64,000 nt of DNA from Isoetes taiwanensis (Eukaryota > Streptophyta > Lycopodiopsida > Isoetales > Isoetaceae). The first letter of the stretch is position 1. The number at the start of each line of letters is the position of its first letter. The notes under the pieces were generated by a model, which saw only the letters and a program-made list of their open reading frames with translations, was not told the DNA's origin and ran no database searches. This document shows, piece by piece, positions 1 through 11,743 of the stretch. Both the position numbers and the translations under genes were made by a program. The stretch covers positions 4,113,638-4,177,637 of the forward strand of contig JAJEKV010000023.1 of the NCBI GenBank assembly GCA_021234155.1, read 5' to 3'.

Positions 1-900
1 AAAAAAATGGGAAGGAATGATTAAGGATAAAACCAAGTCGCAGGCATTTTATTCAAAGCTATATGCCAAGATACGTAGGCCGAGCTAAAGGAACTATTAC
101 CAACTTGAGCGCAACAAAAAATCGAGGAGCTTAATCACTGGGCCATCCTGTGGAAGCGCATACCAACAAAGATTGAAAGTGCCGAACCAAGGTTAGAGAG
201 GTTTTTGTCTTGCAAGGACCGCCTTCCTTTATTTGTCTTGATCCACTACTTCCGCATCTTGATAAGGTCAAGATTATGGTAGTGGCTGCCCATTCTGCGG
301 GCAAGATCCTCCGCTGGATGGGGAAACCAACCAACTTTGATTGTTTAATGCATACCATCTTCCATGTCCGCCAAATCTTGAGGTACTTCATAACAAAATT
401 CCCAAGTGTTTAGTATAATTGTATTCTCATTGACAAATTTTATGCTCACTTTGGCAGATTTGTAATCACTGCTTGCATTGAGAATTGCCACCATGAATTT
501 TCTACAAAGATGGGTACAAGCCTTAGGTGTGAGTAGGAGGATCAAAAGCAACTTCAAGCTACCGAGGCACTTATAGTGAGCACTTATAGGTAGCTCGAAA
601 AGAGAGTAAGCCCTGGCTAGTCTCCTTCTTCTGCTTATTGTATCTAATTTGCCCCTAGGATGACATCGCCACCTCAAAAGCTTAATTAGATACATCAAGC
701 AGAAACTCGAAAAGGAGTAAGCCCCAACATAAAACAAGATCCCGGCTGGCTTAGTCTTTTTGCTTCTCTTAGTTTTATCTAAAGTGCCCCCGATGAGATC
801 GCCGCTCATTTTAGGGGACACTTTAGATATATAAAAAAAACAGAACATCGTGAAGAGAGTAAAAAGTCCGGAGCTTAGTTAAAAACCAAAGCATAGTTAC
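1..900. other. Unplaced degenerate repeat DNA at the left edge
   Basis: No intact gene is visible. A short plus-strand stretch at about 88-290 reads as protein-like sequence with stops and matches nothing I recognise. The rest holds two related hairpin units. Direct repeats of the phrase CTCGAAAAG(A)GAGTAAGCCC begin near 593 and 706. The hairpin style resembles the internal palindromes of elements A-C, so this may be the end of another large element that continues outside the window. That is inference only. Confidence 0.4.
632..829. repeat. Two related hairpin (inverted-repeat) units
   Basis: Unit 1 has an 18-bp arm at 632-649 whose reverse complement recurs at 684-701 with two mismatches. 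Unit 2 has the arm TATCTAAAGTGCCCC at 776-790 paired with GGGGACACTTTAGATA at 814-829 (one bulged base). Both loops contain a GATGA-ATCGCC sequence, so the units are diverged copies of one repeat. No coding function is implied. Confidence 0.65.
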
Positions 901-1429
901 AATCAATTGTGATTCAATTCCGTGTTTGCGTAGCATGGTGCCGCTTTTACTAATTCAGTCTAACTGCTCATACCGGTGGCAATGACTATGTGAGTCCATC
1001 TAGCACACCAAAAAGGGAATTATTTTCACCCTCAAAGGTAACCAAGTCTTGTTTGATGCAATTGGGATATGTAGCTTACTTCTTCATCCCTACTTTGTAG
1101 ATATAGATGTACAATGTGGTCGGGCTTAGGGGACAAGACACTCACACCCCTTCTCGAAAAGTATTAGACACGATAGAAACTCTGGGCAAATCGAAGATGC
1201 ATCAGTTACGTGAAGCCCGGACAAATCAAGAGATGTCAACAAATCAAGAGGGTGCATCAAGTCAAGCTCCAAAGAGGTGTCTAACCGACAACAACTGGCC
1301 AGATCAACAGATGCATTAAGTCATGCTCCACACCAATCCGCCAAATCAGCAGATGCATCAGTTATGATCCGAACAAATCGTTTTAGGAATGTAAGTCACA
1401 AGGTAACTTTTCAACCTTTTGCTCTGCTT

Positions 1430-2418
1430 CTTTTTTAATTTGACCCATATAGTTACCGAATCGCTAAATTTTTGCAGCCGGAAGTGTCTCAGAGAAAAGC
1501 AAGAGCGTAATTCCAAGCAAAAGACACCTCCAAGACATTCTGAAGAAGTTTCCAGCCCCAGACGAAGAGATGCTGAAGGTAGTTTCCAGCCCCCTCGATC
1601 AAGAAATGCCGGAAGCCCAGTTTCCAAATCGACCAACTCGCCCATGCGTAAGACTACAAGGTTAAGCCCAATCCTCGCTTGTTTTTACTACAATGGAGTT
1701 CGTAGAAGCTATGACAAGAGTGAGTCCATACCCACGCTAAAGAAGATGATGTTGTTGATCACACTTAACAGTAACCAAGTGGGTAGTAACTAGACCAGGG
1801 CAATGGAAGTTCATAGATTGGTGCAAATAATTTTCATATAGCACTTTGTCCTACCTGTGCTCAAAACTGAGAGTCATAGTTAAGGGAGCATTGATGAAAC
1901 ACAAGGACAAATTCAAGTTCATAGGAGTCGGATCAGTACCAACACAAATGATGACAAGAAAAGCCACTTGAAGCACTGAAAAAGGGGTCTACATGACGAA
2001 TTTCCAAGCTCAATAAAGAGAACGTGCTTCATTGATGATGGAAAAGAATCTGAAAATCTCGGGCCTCTCTTAAGCAGAAGGTGAAGATACAAATGAGGTG
2101 GTCAATCAATTTTTCCAGGACACCATGCATCTACATGAACCACAGTTTGTGCAATGCAAACGTGTTGGGAAAATTGGGAATTGGCACAGGCCAATCTTAG
2201 TTAGGGGTTCACCAGTATTGAAGCCAAAGAGAGAGTTCTCTCTAACTGTGTAGCATTGAAAGGCCATAAAATATGGCTGCATCCGGATCTAACTCCAACA
2301 CAGATTGGGATCAGAAAAAAGAAATGCGCCAAAGTAAAAGAAACCAGAGACTCAGGCTTTGTAGCCTATATGGACAGCCAGGGCAAGACTGTAGTAACCA
2401 GAAGGAAGAGAACATAGG
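1430..2418 (+). mobile_element. LINE1 part 1 (5' region with ORF1)
   Basis: This is the 5' portion of a non-LTR retrotransposon whose other parts lie at 11765-13500 and 25024-26624. It is recognised by an L1-like ORF1 C-terminal domain (2040-2417) and by exact continuity with the endonuclease frame once element A is removed. An intron-like pyrimidine tract and AG precede the coding part near 1477. The 5' end of the LINE could not be placed. The sequence has several stops and frameshifts and is not functional. Confidence 0.7.
1490..2417 (+). pseudogene. LINE1 ORF1, L1-type RNA-binding protein (decayed)
   Basis: ORF1 proteins of L1-like LINEs bind the element's own RNA. The best-preserved stretch is read in two frames. 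From about 2038 it gives NLKISGLS, a stop, and then GEDTNEVVNQFFQDTMHL and VQCKRVGKIGNWHRPILVR. After a shift near 2229 it continues with VLSNCVALKGHKIWLHPDL and ends GKTVVTRRKRT at the TAG of 2415-2417. The pattern of a short hydrophobic strand, acidic linker, VQxxRVG and RPILVR is typical of the RRM-CTD region of L1-like ORF1. The stop codon lies inside the target duplication of element A, and ORF2 follows at once on the far side of that element. In-frame stops make it a pseudogene. Confidence 0.62.
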
Positions 2419-2439
2419 GGTAAAAGCACGAAAGGGTGT
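2419..2439 (+). repeat. Element A left terminal inverted repeat
   Basis: The 21-bp terminus begins GGTAAAAGC and pairs with 11744-11764 with a single C/T mismatch. It directly follows the target duplication CATAGG. Confidence 0.88.
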
Positions 2440-2733
2440 ACATACATCGTACTGAATTGAAGGACGAATTTGTGCTTTTTTGGGGTACATTTTAGATGTA
2501 CATCAAGATACTATGCTTTGTCGTTCTGTGTCAGATATGCAATGATTGCAAGATCATCCCTGACATTCCCCCCGAAATTCTTGGTTAACCACCGAACCAC
2601 CGAGCAATTGAATGGATCCGTCCCTCCCTTCCGAAATTCCCCCTTTCACGGAGATCTAACACCGAATCCGAATTCCGAAGCAAACACATGCCAATTGAAT
2701 CTACAAGAAATATAAATCAATTTCAATCTGTTC

Positions 2734-5700
2734 ATGGAGGGTGAGAATTCCAATGGAAGTGATGGTTCTAAGCGTAAGTATGCCGACATTGGCCGGTGTT
2801 ATGCCACAAAACAAATAAAGCGGCGTGGTTGGCGTGTCGGTAGATTGCATCCTCGATTCTTTGGCAAACACTTCGGCCCGATCAAAGATTAGTTTTTGTG
2901 ATCGTTTGTTGCAAGATGACGGGCTTTTTCCTGTTTTCGAAACTCAGAATTGGAAATCCTTCGAAGTTATTGTTATGAAATCAATGATCTAAAACTTGAA
3001 AGATGGGCTTCAAGAAGTAAAGTCCGCTAATAGCAAAGATAAATTGGTCGCAAAACATTCAATTGTTATCAATGATTGTTGGAAAAAAAGGAGATATAAA
3101 CAAGAATGTTTCTTCAAAATTGCTAAAGATACAGCCAAGAAATTTATCCAAAGCTGCAGCAAGAAGGAAGATAATGTCATTAAGTGGAGCAAATGTATGG
3201 GCTTTGGCAGGAAGGATGCCAAGATCAAATAGAATCGATGATTCAATCAAATGTCAGGTTCGTGAATTTTGGCTTGACAATACCAAAGTTTCACCAAAGG
3301 TTAGAGATGTCATGAAGAGGAGAACACAAGCAATACAATACCTTGATATCTCACAGGTTTGCTCTTGTAATTGAATCAATTCAGTTTTGGAGATTATGTT
3401 TTCTTCCAAAATTCTTTCATGACTTTCTTCTGTACATTCTAGTTCTGTTCCGAGTGACCTGTTAATGAATACACATGGTTTTCATGAAATGTATTGCATT
3501 TTACTTTGTTTACATTTATACATTGTTTACACAGTAGCAGAAATCTTGCAGTGATGTGCTATTAGGTACTTTTTAGATGTACATCCATTTACATGTCCAT
3601 GCAGCTGCATTTACATGTACTTGAATATCAAAATTACATCATTTTACAGTTTAGTGTACTTTCAGGTAATGAAGCCAAACAAATCTGACATATGTACATT
3701 AGTTGTACTAATATTGTAACATTAATGTGATGTACTAATATTGGAACATTAATTAGATGTACACTGGATGTACATTGGATGTACATTGGATGTACATTGG
3801 ATGTACAGTAACAGATCAGTGGAACTGTTGGCTGTACATTAGATGTACTGATGTACATTAGATGTACATTAGATGTACAGTAACAGATCAGTGGAACTGT
3901 TGGATGGACATTTTATGTACATAGACCATACATTAATTGTACAATAGTATAGTTCAATACTCTTTTGGCATCTGGTTGCCGACATCATTTTGCTAACATG
4001 GTCTTTAATGGTTTTGTTATTGCAGTCTGAGCTTTATCAACAGTTTGTATATCAGAATCCTGATACCAAAATTCGCCTTCGACAGTTCGATATCCAAACC
4101 CGATTGCATAAGGAAATTGAAGGAGAGAAACACATGTTGTTGTGTCAAACATGAGCAAGCGATGATCGGTACGTAAAGGCCTTCAATGATATGAGGAGAT
4201 CCCTACATGTTAATTGCACTTGCTGCTGCAGTGTCTGTGCATCCCAGCAAAACAATGGAGTATGTCAAGCAAACAAGAAGACTTTTGATAATGTTAGTAT
4301 CTTGTGGAGGTCAACAGTTTGCGAGAAATTTGTGACGGATGAATGGCATAAACTAAAATGCATCAAAGGCGAATGTGATGAATGTGGAGTGAAGAAATTC
4401 GACATCTGTCCAAACGAGGAAGATGGAATTCAGAATGTGGACTGGCAAGTATATGCATATGTCAATGAGCCATCCAAAAAAGGTACATCCAGAAGGCTTA
4501 GATTAGTTGATCAGAATGACAAAGCATCTGTTTTGTTAAAGAACATGAAAAATCAGCTTGCTAAGTTTACAGATCATAACTTTACAGCACACTGGCAGAG
4601 CAAACAGTTTAAAAGATGTGTTGAGAAACTCCCGGATAATAGTGTGTTGTCTGTTGTTGACTTTGCAGAGAACTACACATTGAAACCAGGGGGACGGAAG
4701 TGCAATCCCGAGCATTGGAATCCCGATCAAATTAGTATTTTGGTCCATATTTCAATGATGAAAATAGAAGGTAAGCTTAAAAAAAATAGTGCATTTCTAT
4801 GTTTTAGGATGACGTAAAGCATGACACTCATTTTGTGCAACATGGTTTTAAATTACATTTGGGGTGGCTTAAGAATAATGGAGGTGGACACATAAACCTT
4901 CATTATGTGTGGTCGGATGGTTGTGCATCTCAATTCAAATCAAGACGGGCATGGTATGGAATCAGTAGATACCATGTTGAAAATAAAATTCGAAAGTGAT
5001 ATGGAATTTCTTTGGATCTGGCCATGGGAAAGGCACACATGATGGCATAGGCTGGTATAGCAAAGTTGTGGCTTGAGAGCTTGAAAGCAGAGAAAACAAA
5101 ATGGCATGCCGCTGATAAAAAGCGTAAACGGCTTGTGCGCTTTTAAGGGCCAAGGAATCGGATTGTGAAAGGGTGTTTTGGGAGGTTGGAAAACAGATGT
5201 GAACAGGCAAGCAAGCATTCAATTGCAAGACTTTACCCGGTACTCAAAGCATATACATTCTCAGGTCAACTATAAACCCGGCCAGATCCAACAAAGTTGC
5301 TATGCACGAGACCACTCTCGTGCTTTTGTGATGCTTGCATTAACTTCAATTGGTTGAATTGTGAGAACATTAAACATTGTGGAGAATGGTCTCTAAAAGT
5401 TTGGAGCCCACAGATCATATTGCCTCTTGTGGTGAAGCTGAAAATGATGTGGATTTTTGTATGTCAAGACGAGGCTGGTTTAGATGACACCGTAGGAGTT
5501 TCAGATGTATTTGTGTCTTTTTGCAGCACACCGCACAATGTGGAAGGTGTTTCATACTATGTTATCATGTGCACCGGGGAAAAGCATGCATTGGAAGAAG
5601 ATTCAATTGATGACTATGGAAATGATTACTCACGGGCACTAGTGTCATTGAAGGACAATATTATGAACTAATCCCAGGCTGCCACAATAAGTATAAACCG

Positions 5701-5859
5701 CTTCCTACTAAGAATGTTTTGGTACTGCAGAACCGTGGATTGGGGTTGAATCCCATTCAAGAAAGTAAAACACAAGCTGAAGGGGCAAGCACAAACATTT
5801 CACTTGCCGATGAAGTCCATGAGACATTGTTATCACAACTTCCAAAGAATTGTAGATGA
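2734..5859 (+). pseudogene. Transposase-like gene of element A (DFAENY family), decayed
   Basis: The start ATG at 2734 opens MEGENSNGSDGSKRKYAD, followed by a basic segment. A GT-AG intron (3357-4025, phase 0) joins TTGATATCTCACAG to a SELYQQF segment and is packed with TGTACA palindromes. Then come a Cys-rich region (CTCCCSVC near 4208-4231, CDECG near 4375) and the segment FTAHWQSKQF. Next is DFAENY at 4659-4676 with HWNPDQ, and SDGCASQFKS near 4914. The C-terminus ends at the TGA of 5857-5859. This order (Cys cluster, WQ-QF, DFAENY, HW-DQ, DGxxxQFKxR, GHGK-like) matches an uncharacterised transposase-like family I know from animals and seed-free plants. Its acidic residues may form a DDE-type site, which is inference. 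Stops and frameshifts after 2890, near 4150 and near 5000 show decay or sequence error. Confidence 0.65.
3540..3940. repeat. TGTACA palindrome cluster in the intron of the element A transposase-like gene
   Basis: There are many copies of TGTACAT or TGTACACT, mostly phrased GATGTACATTG. Four tandem 11-bp units lie at about 3755-3805, and a second run is at 3840-3880. TGTACA is self-complementary. The same hexamer clusters recur at 5980-6040 and 9760-10210, all within element A, so the repeat is element-specific. Confidence 0.8.
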
Positions 5860-5974
5860 CTTGGACTAAGTCGATCTGTGGTACTTTCCGTAAATATTGT
5901 AATACTTTGTTCATATAAGAGATAAGAACTGAACAAATTTTCATTGTACATGACAAGGACTACTTCAATAGTGC

Positions 5975-6045
5975 ATTAGGTACATCAATGTACATAATAT
6001 GTACATCCTATGTACATCTTATGTACATCCGTTGTACATTCGAGA
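5975..6045. repeat. TGTACA palindrome cluster between convergent genes of element A
   Basis: Five or more TGTACAT units spaced about 10-13 bp lie just after the stop of the plus-strand gene and before the 3' ends of the minus-strand genes. Confidence 0.75.
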
Positions 6046-6215
6046 TATTTGTTAAGTGTAAGTTGATTAGAATTGAACATAAGAAAGTTGAATTACATAA
6101 ACATTAAAAATAGTTTCACCATGGCAAAGATAAGAAATGGACGTGTTTTCATGTACAAATGGTTCATATATTTTATTGTGGACATAAATACAACACACCT
6201 GAAAGTGAGCATGGC

Positions 6216-6670
6216 TCATAATTCATGGCCTAGCTTCAAAATGTCAATAGGAGCCCGATATCTTATGACTATTGCATCATGTCTTCCAGCCCGCCTAGAG
6301 GTAGAGATATCCTCTAACGCAAAGAAGTCCATGCGGTTTCTATAGCTCGTGCCACCCGGCAAACCTTTCCATCCTACATGGCCTTCATCTTCCGGACACG
6401 TGCCTTCCCCAAGGGTTGTGCAACAAGTGAGTTTGCTGCCAATATACATTTTGTGGTTGCTCGTTCCTCATAGTTTTCAATTTGGTCAACCTTTTCCCCA
6501 CAGTCAGAACGTTAAAGATAGAGGCGATAATCGGTCCCTCAACCCTATGTGCTGCTTGCTTGTGTTGGTTTCTATTACCTGGGGTGTGCAGTAGAACTCT
6601 ATCTCTTAGTTTCATAATAGTCTTTTGTGTTTCAGTCCATTCATCTACAAAGCAAATGAAGATTGACTTA
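6216..6670 (-). pseudogene. Unknown minus-strand gene remnant of element A
   Basis: Two overlapping reading frames are protein-like: VDEWTETQKTIMKLRDRVLL (about 6650-6590, preceded by an intron-like TTTCAG on the minus strand) and, after a shift, GHVGWKGLPGGTSYRNRMD down to GHEL and a stop at 6216. I recognise no domain. It could be the 3' part of the FCP1-like gene just upstream or a separate accessory gene. The frame change means it is broken or misread. Confidence 0.35.
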
Positions 6671-6789
6671 ATTATGTATACACACTCATAATTGTACCAA
6701 TAAGAAAGACAAGAAAAAGAGTACTCAAGTGCAATGAACAAAAACTTTCATACATATATTCATAACATTTGAATTTGTACATCAGATTT

Positions 6790-7541
6790 TTAGTCTATAC
6801 CAACAATGGGCCACTCGAGAGGCCAATAACATGACGGCGATTTCTCCATTGCTTGCTCCATATATTGACTAAATTTAGGCAGAGCACCCAAGTTCTTTGC
6901 CATAGTTTGCCAAACAAAATATTTTCCACTGCCTCGATATTGCATTAGTCATTGGATGCTCTTTTACATACACTATACCATCTTCAGCCATTTTCAATCC
7001 ATTAAGCCATGGAATGAGCTCCATGACAAGCAACCGCCGCACACTAATATTGGTGTCCAAGAGAAAGGACATATGTAGCTTCCTACTGGATTTGAGTGGA
7101 TTTGTATCTCTCGTCATCGATCAAAACTGTATTTCCATAGTACTCTGGGCACTCTTTCCATACCACAGCTAATGGCTTCACAAACAATCCCTTTTGAGGT
7201 TCAGTAGGGTGTTTGTGTGGCAGAGTCCAACACTGCTCCTGGCTGTAAACAAACTTCAGCTTTATGGAAAAAGCATCACAAATTTGATCCACAATTGGTA
7301 GAAGATTTTTAGAAGTGAGTGAAGACCAGATGGCAACATCAAACCCTTCTCTTACAAATGCAAACAGTGATGCTAACCCTGGCCTGCAGTAAAAAAAACC
7401 TGTTTCCTATATTGAATTGAAGCTCATCTTTCTGGATCTTTTGGTTGAGTTAATATTTTCATTCTTGTGCACACTCTTGCCCAACACAGAATTTAAGTCA
7501 AAGATAATGAGCTTTCTCCCTGAATTAGATGATTCACTGTC
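6790..7541 (-). pseudogene. FCP1/CTD-phosphatase-like HAD-domain gene of element A (decayed)
   Basis: FCP1-type HAD phosphatases remove phosphate from serine in the RNA polymerase II C-terminal repeat and other nuclear proteins. Read in order on the minus strand there is an acceptor-like CAG at about 7541 and motif I KLIIFDLNSVLG. Next come FYCRPGLASLF, the FDVAIWSSLTSKNLLPIV segment, FVYSQEQCW, KPLAVVWKECPEYYGNTV and the acidic LIDDERYKS motif. After a shift come ELIPWLNGL and a stop at 6790. This is the module order of plant FCP1-homology HAD proteins with DLN in place of DLD in motif I. An in-frame stop before FYCRPG and two frameshifts indicate a pseudogene, unless introns or base errors explain them. 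In a transposon its role is unknown. Confidence 0.7.
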
Positions 7542-7747
7542 AAACAACAAAACACTTGAGAGTCTATTCACAATTTATAATTACATTTCAGATTACACAA
7601 TTGAGAAAACACATTGATAATTACACAATTCTTATTTGCACAGGTGTAAGTGAGCCAAATAAATTAATTTTTTCATTACTTATTGAGTACAAAGAAGCTC
7701 GGAGCATGGCTCATACAAAACTGTAATTCACAAACAAGTCAAAGGGA

Positions 7748-10700
7748 CTATCTACCCTGTGTAGGAACAACTGCTTGTATATTCATCTCGCCTTCTACAA
7801 TTAATGCCTCCATTAGATGATCCCTCCGTGACTTGGCATAGGCATCATTGAACCAACTGGGTGTCATATGCATGGTGCACAAGTATTAGAGGACTATACC
7901 AACAAATAACTAATAGGAAAATAACATGTTCTACTTACAAAAATGGAGTTTGGCTGTGCATCAACCCACGGCATCTATGAATTTGTGCATGTAAGCCACA
8001 ATGTACATGCAAGGGTTCTTTGGTACTAGTTTCGGCATTTTAGGACGTAACACGGGAGCATCAAAGTTCTTCCTACCATGGTTTAAGCTGTTGGATCCGA
8101 AAGCATCATGTTATTGATCACAAGCTTATGAAAACCCGCAGTAATTGCAATGTGAGAATAAATCAAGCATAAGAAATTGCAATATGAGAATAATCAAATC
8201 ATAAAACTAAAACGAAACTCATACTTACTACGGACCACTTTAGCATCGGGTACATAGCCTTTGACAGAGAGAGGATCTCTGTATACTTGGGCTAGCTATA
8301 GATGGACAAGAGCTTTTCAATCGGACCAGCAAGCACAAGTATTGCCAATGCCACATTTGGGCCTTGCGTAATTGGAACAAATATGTATTGGCATCTTGCA
8401 ATCAAAATGCCATCCAGCCCCTTCCTTTATGTTAGTGTTTCGTGCATCCCCCCCGTTCTTGAGGGAATTCACAAAATTCGGAAGGTGTCCTATTCGGAAC
8501 CAGTAAAAACTTGTGTTTCCAATCGATGGAAGATCGCTACAAAGGTACCGCACACAAATCCGTAATACATATTAATACATAAGATGAGTGACTTAGGGAA
8601 TAAAATAACATAAATATGTTGAAATGCTAGCCTACCTCCCATAGACATCTACCATCTTAGAGGTCAAGTCCAGCCTTCCAGCCAGAACTTCGCCAACATC
8701 ACTTTGAAAGATAGAGGATGTGCTTAGGAGGACAGTCCCTATAAGGAGGAATGGAACCAACCTTTTAAATGGGTTCACTAAACCTGCATAAGGAAACAAC
8801 AAAGATTAGCAAAAAGAATATATCTATTGTAATCAATTGTATATTACTCACCTTGTAAATTCATCACCGCTCAAAGATCTTCTCGTGGATCGGCCGCACC
8901 TTATTTGTTATCACATCAATATTTGCTTGTAGATCCTCATCCTCTTCCTCTTCCGGTTCCACTCGGAAGGATCGGGGATCAGCCTTCCTTCACTACTGTG
9001 ATCGTGTCCTATGTACAAAAAAATGTGGTTAATTATCATAAATCTGAGATGTTTAACAAAATTAGTTCATCTTGGACATACCTCTTTCTAGGTGGTGGTG
9101 GCACTTTTTGCCCGGAGATTTTCTTTTCTGAGGACATTTTTTTTGTCAGCTGGAGATTTTGCCTGCTTTTTTTCCTCTTGGAGTGCCATCACCAAAGATT
9201 CTTTTGCCTCCTCTTTGGAGTGGACTCAACTACCAACTCAGCTTCCTCTTCCTTGTATCTCCGGGATAAAAAATGGATCTGATTCCTTTGTAGCTTCTTC
9301 TGTAACAGGTCCAGAACTGGGACCTGCAGATGATGCTGAGACAGAAGCTGAATCTTTCTTAGCTTCTACAATTACTAATTTAGCACTTGGTGATGAAGGA
9401 GTTTCTGTTGCAGCAGTCATTGAAGGGTCTGCACCTGCAACTGCTTTAGCTTTCTCAAGTGCCATCCTCTCAATTTCCTCAACTTCACTTTGCCATGTTC
9501 GAGGAGGCACTGTTGCAGATTGTTCTATTACTGGCACTGTAAATGTCATTGGTGATCTGGAGCTGGAAGGTAGAGGGTCTACAGATTCGGTCTGCTTATT
9601 ATGCTCAGTCAAATCTGTAAAGAGAGTCGATGCAGATGGCTCAAGAACATCAGCCATTAAAGCTGCTTCTGGGATAGGAACAGCCTCATCTGCAAACAAA
9701 CAAATGATCTAAATTTCAATAGACATAAAAGAACATGAAAACAGAACTAATGAGAAATATCTGGTACATTCTGCCAAGCATGTACATTTCATGTACATAA
9801 AATGTACCAAATGTAAGTAACTACATTTAACCATAGCCAAATGTACATGTACATGTTCCTCAATGTACATAAAGGTACATCAGTGTACCCAGATGTACAC
9901 TGATGTACCCAGATGTACCCGTGTATCCGGTTAGGGGAATGCGATCTATGCAAAAAAAAAAAAAAGCACATATATGTAAAAAATGCACATACTTATGAAT
10001 CCATCTACAGATGCACTCTAAAAATAAATGCATGTACATCTATTTGCAGATGTAGACTCCATTAGAGACATGTACAACTGATACAACTGCAGTCCAAGCT
10101 CAAAAATAAAAGCATCAATAAACAAGCAAATATATGCCTATGTACCTCTGCTTACAGATGTACACTAAAAGTTATACATGTACAAGGAATAGCAATGCAC
10201 TGAAAGCCATACATGTAGAACTATGCAGATTACAATAACAAATATGAATTAAGTGAAATATAAGTTTAAATTAGTTGAGAGCAATGCATACCTTTCACAG
10301 CAGGGAAACCAAGCTGAATTCGAATGCCCTCATCCCAGATGCAACCTTTTATGCAATTATGTCTTTCATGGACCGGATAACACAAGCGTAAGAGGCAATA
10401 AGCATCTCTCGCATGGAGCTAGTAAAGAACAAACCAGTTTTGCCAAAGCCTTGGCCACAACAGGTACATGAACTGAATGTGATGAACTGCTCTATAGAAG
10501 TAGCTCCTAGGGTAGGGCCTCGGGTGCAGAACAATAGGTCCTGCTCTCCCCATGAAATCCAAAATCTGTGAATGCCTTTGCTGAACCAATTCAATGCAAT
10601 TAAGTTTTTCCTTTGCTTGTTCAATTGAGATTTCATGCCTTTCAATTTCTTTAGTTGCTTCCTGCAAACCAATGTCTAGCTTAGAAGAGTGCTGCTCTTT

Positions 10701-11508
10701 ATCATGTCTACTCATAACCAAGTCTTCCAACTTGTACTTCAACACCGAACATAACTTGATTTCCAAAGCAGATCCCGGGACAATTTGTCAAATTCTGTTT
10801 TGTCTCATCTATTTTCTCGGCATCTGGCTGCAGATCTTCTGGATAGCATATCCTTTCTACCCTCAATCCGGCTGATGACCTTCAATGCATCCCTCCTTCT
10901 TTCTTCCAATGCTTCTACTTCATTCAATAGGTTAGTTTTCTCCTCCAACCCATGCTTAAGTAATCGCTTTATTGTGTCAACATCTGATCTAGAATAACCT
11001 GTGGCTCTAATATTCTCGGCCGCAATACGATGTCCTGTTTGATAGTTGAGGATTTACCTGTTGTAGGGTCCTCCTGTGAACGCCCTGAAATGAGGGTTTT
11101 GGCAAGATATTTGGCGGTCCTAGCCACGCCCACCCAATCAACAAGCCGTCCCTTCAAGTGAAGAGCAAATGCTCGCAAAATAGGTAGAAATATAATGGTT
11201 TGTAACCCTTTTTTTCTTGCCATAAACCAATTCATAATATTTAAAAAATCATCTTTCCATGCGTTCGGATTCTCCCTTCCTTGAATCCTCGCTCTGCTTT
11301 TTTGAGCTTCACCCCATACCTCGCTCATAACCATCTCTAGGTTGGGTATGCGGGCCTCGTGATGTTTATCACGGAGGTCTTTGGCTTGGATCACCTCAGA
11401 ACCCAAACGTAAACTCCTTGGAGGTAAAAATCCACTGCCGGAAGCACTGGCTTCTTGCTTGGGCTGTGGTGATGAGCAAGCACTCATCTGGGGGCGTTTT
11501 GGGGCCAT
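7748..11508 (-). pseudogene. Large multi-exon accessory gene of element A, unknown function
   Basis: It starts MAPKRPQMSACSSPQPKQ at 11508 and ends near 7748 with VVPTQGR and TAG. In order it shows a Ser/Pro/Gln-rich N-terminus and a charged segment. A coiled coil follows (TIKRLLKHGLEEKTNLLNEV, about 10980-10800), then a second coil (about 10766-10560) and a Ser/Pro/acidic low-complexity region (9699-9238) with Lys-rich tract. Further exons carry DPSEWNR, RLVPFLLIGTVLLSTSSIF and DLPSIGNTSFYWFRIGHLP with GWHFDCKMP, and the end is FNDAYAKSRRDHLMEAL. The gap at about 9720-10240 is full of TGTACA repeats and is probably an intron. I recognise no catalytic domain. Splitting into more than one gene is possible, and several frameshifts are present. 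Confidence 0.45.
9760..10215. repeat. TGTACA/TGTACC palindrome cluster in a probable intron of element A
   Basis: At least fifteen TGTACAT, TGTACAC or TGTACC units lie between two coding blocks of the large minus-strand gene. The motif is as at 3540-3940. The stretch has no coding signal. Confidence 0.75.
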
Positions 11509-11743
11509 AGCTAGATGAAGAATTCGCGGATCGAATTCAAGCAGAGAAGGCAGGGGCGGGATAGTGAACGAGAGGCAAACCAAGAAAGAATTTGGGAAAG
11601 AATTTCAAAATCCGATAATTGCGGGTTCAGAGTAGTGGATAGCCATTAATCATGGCAGTTACTAGCGGATCATGATGACAGTTATTCCAAAAATGTGCAT
11701 TTTGTACATATGTATATATGTACAAAAAGGGCTACATTTATAG

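Noticed and set aside
9092-9712. 206-residue plus-strand frame in element A
   Set aside because: The opposite strand carries the more plausible Ser/Pro/acidic frame that fits the minus-strand gene; the plus frame is its shadow.
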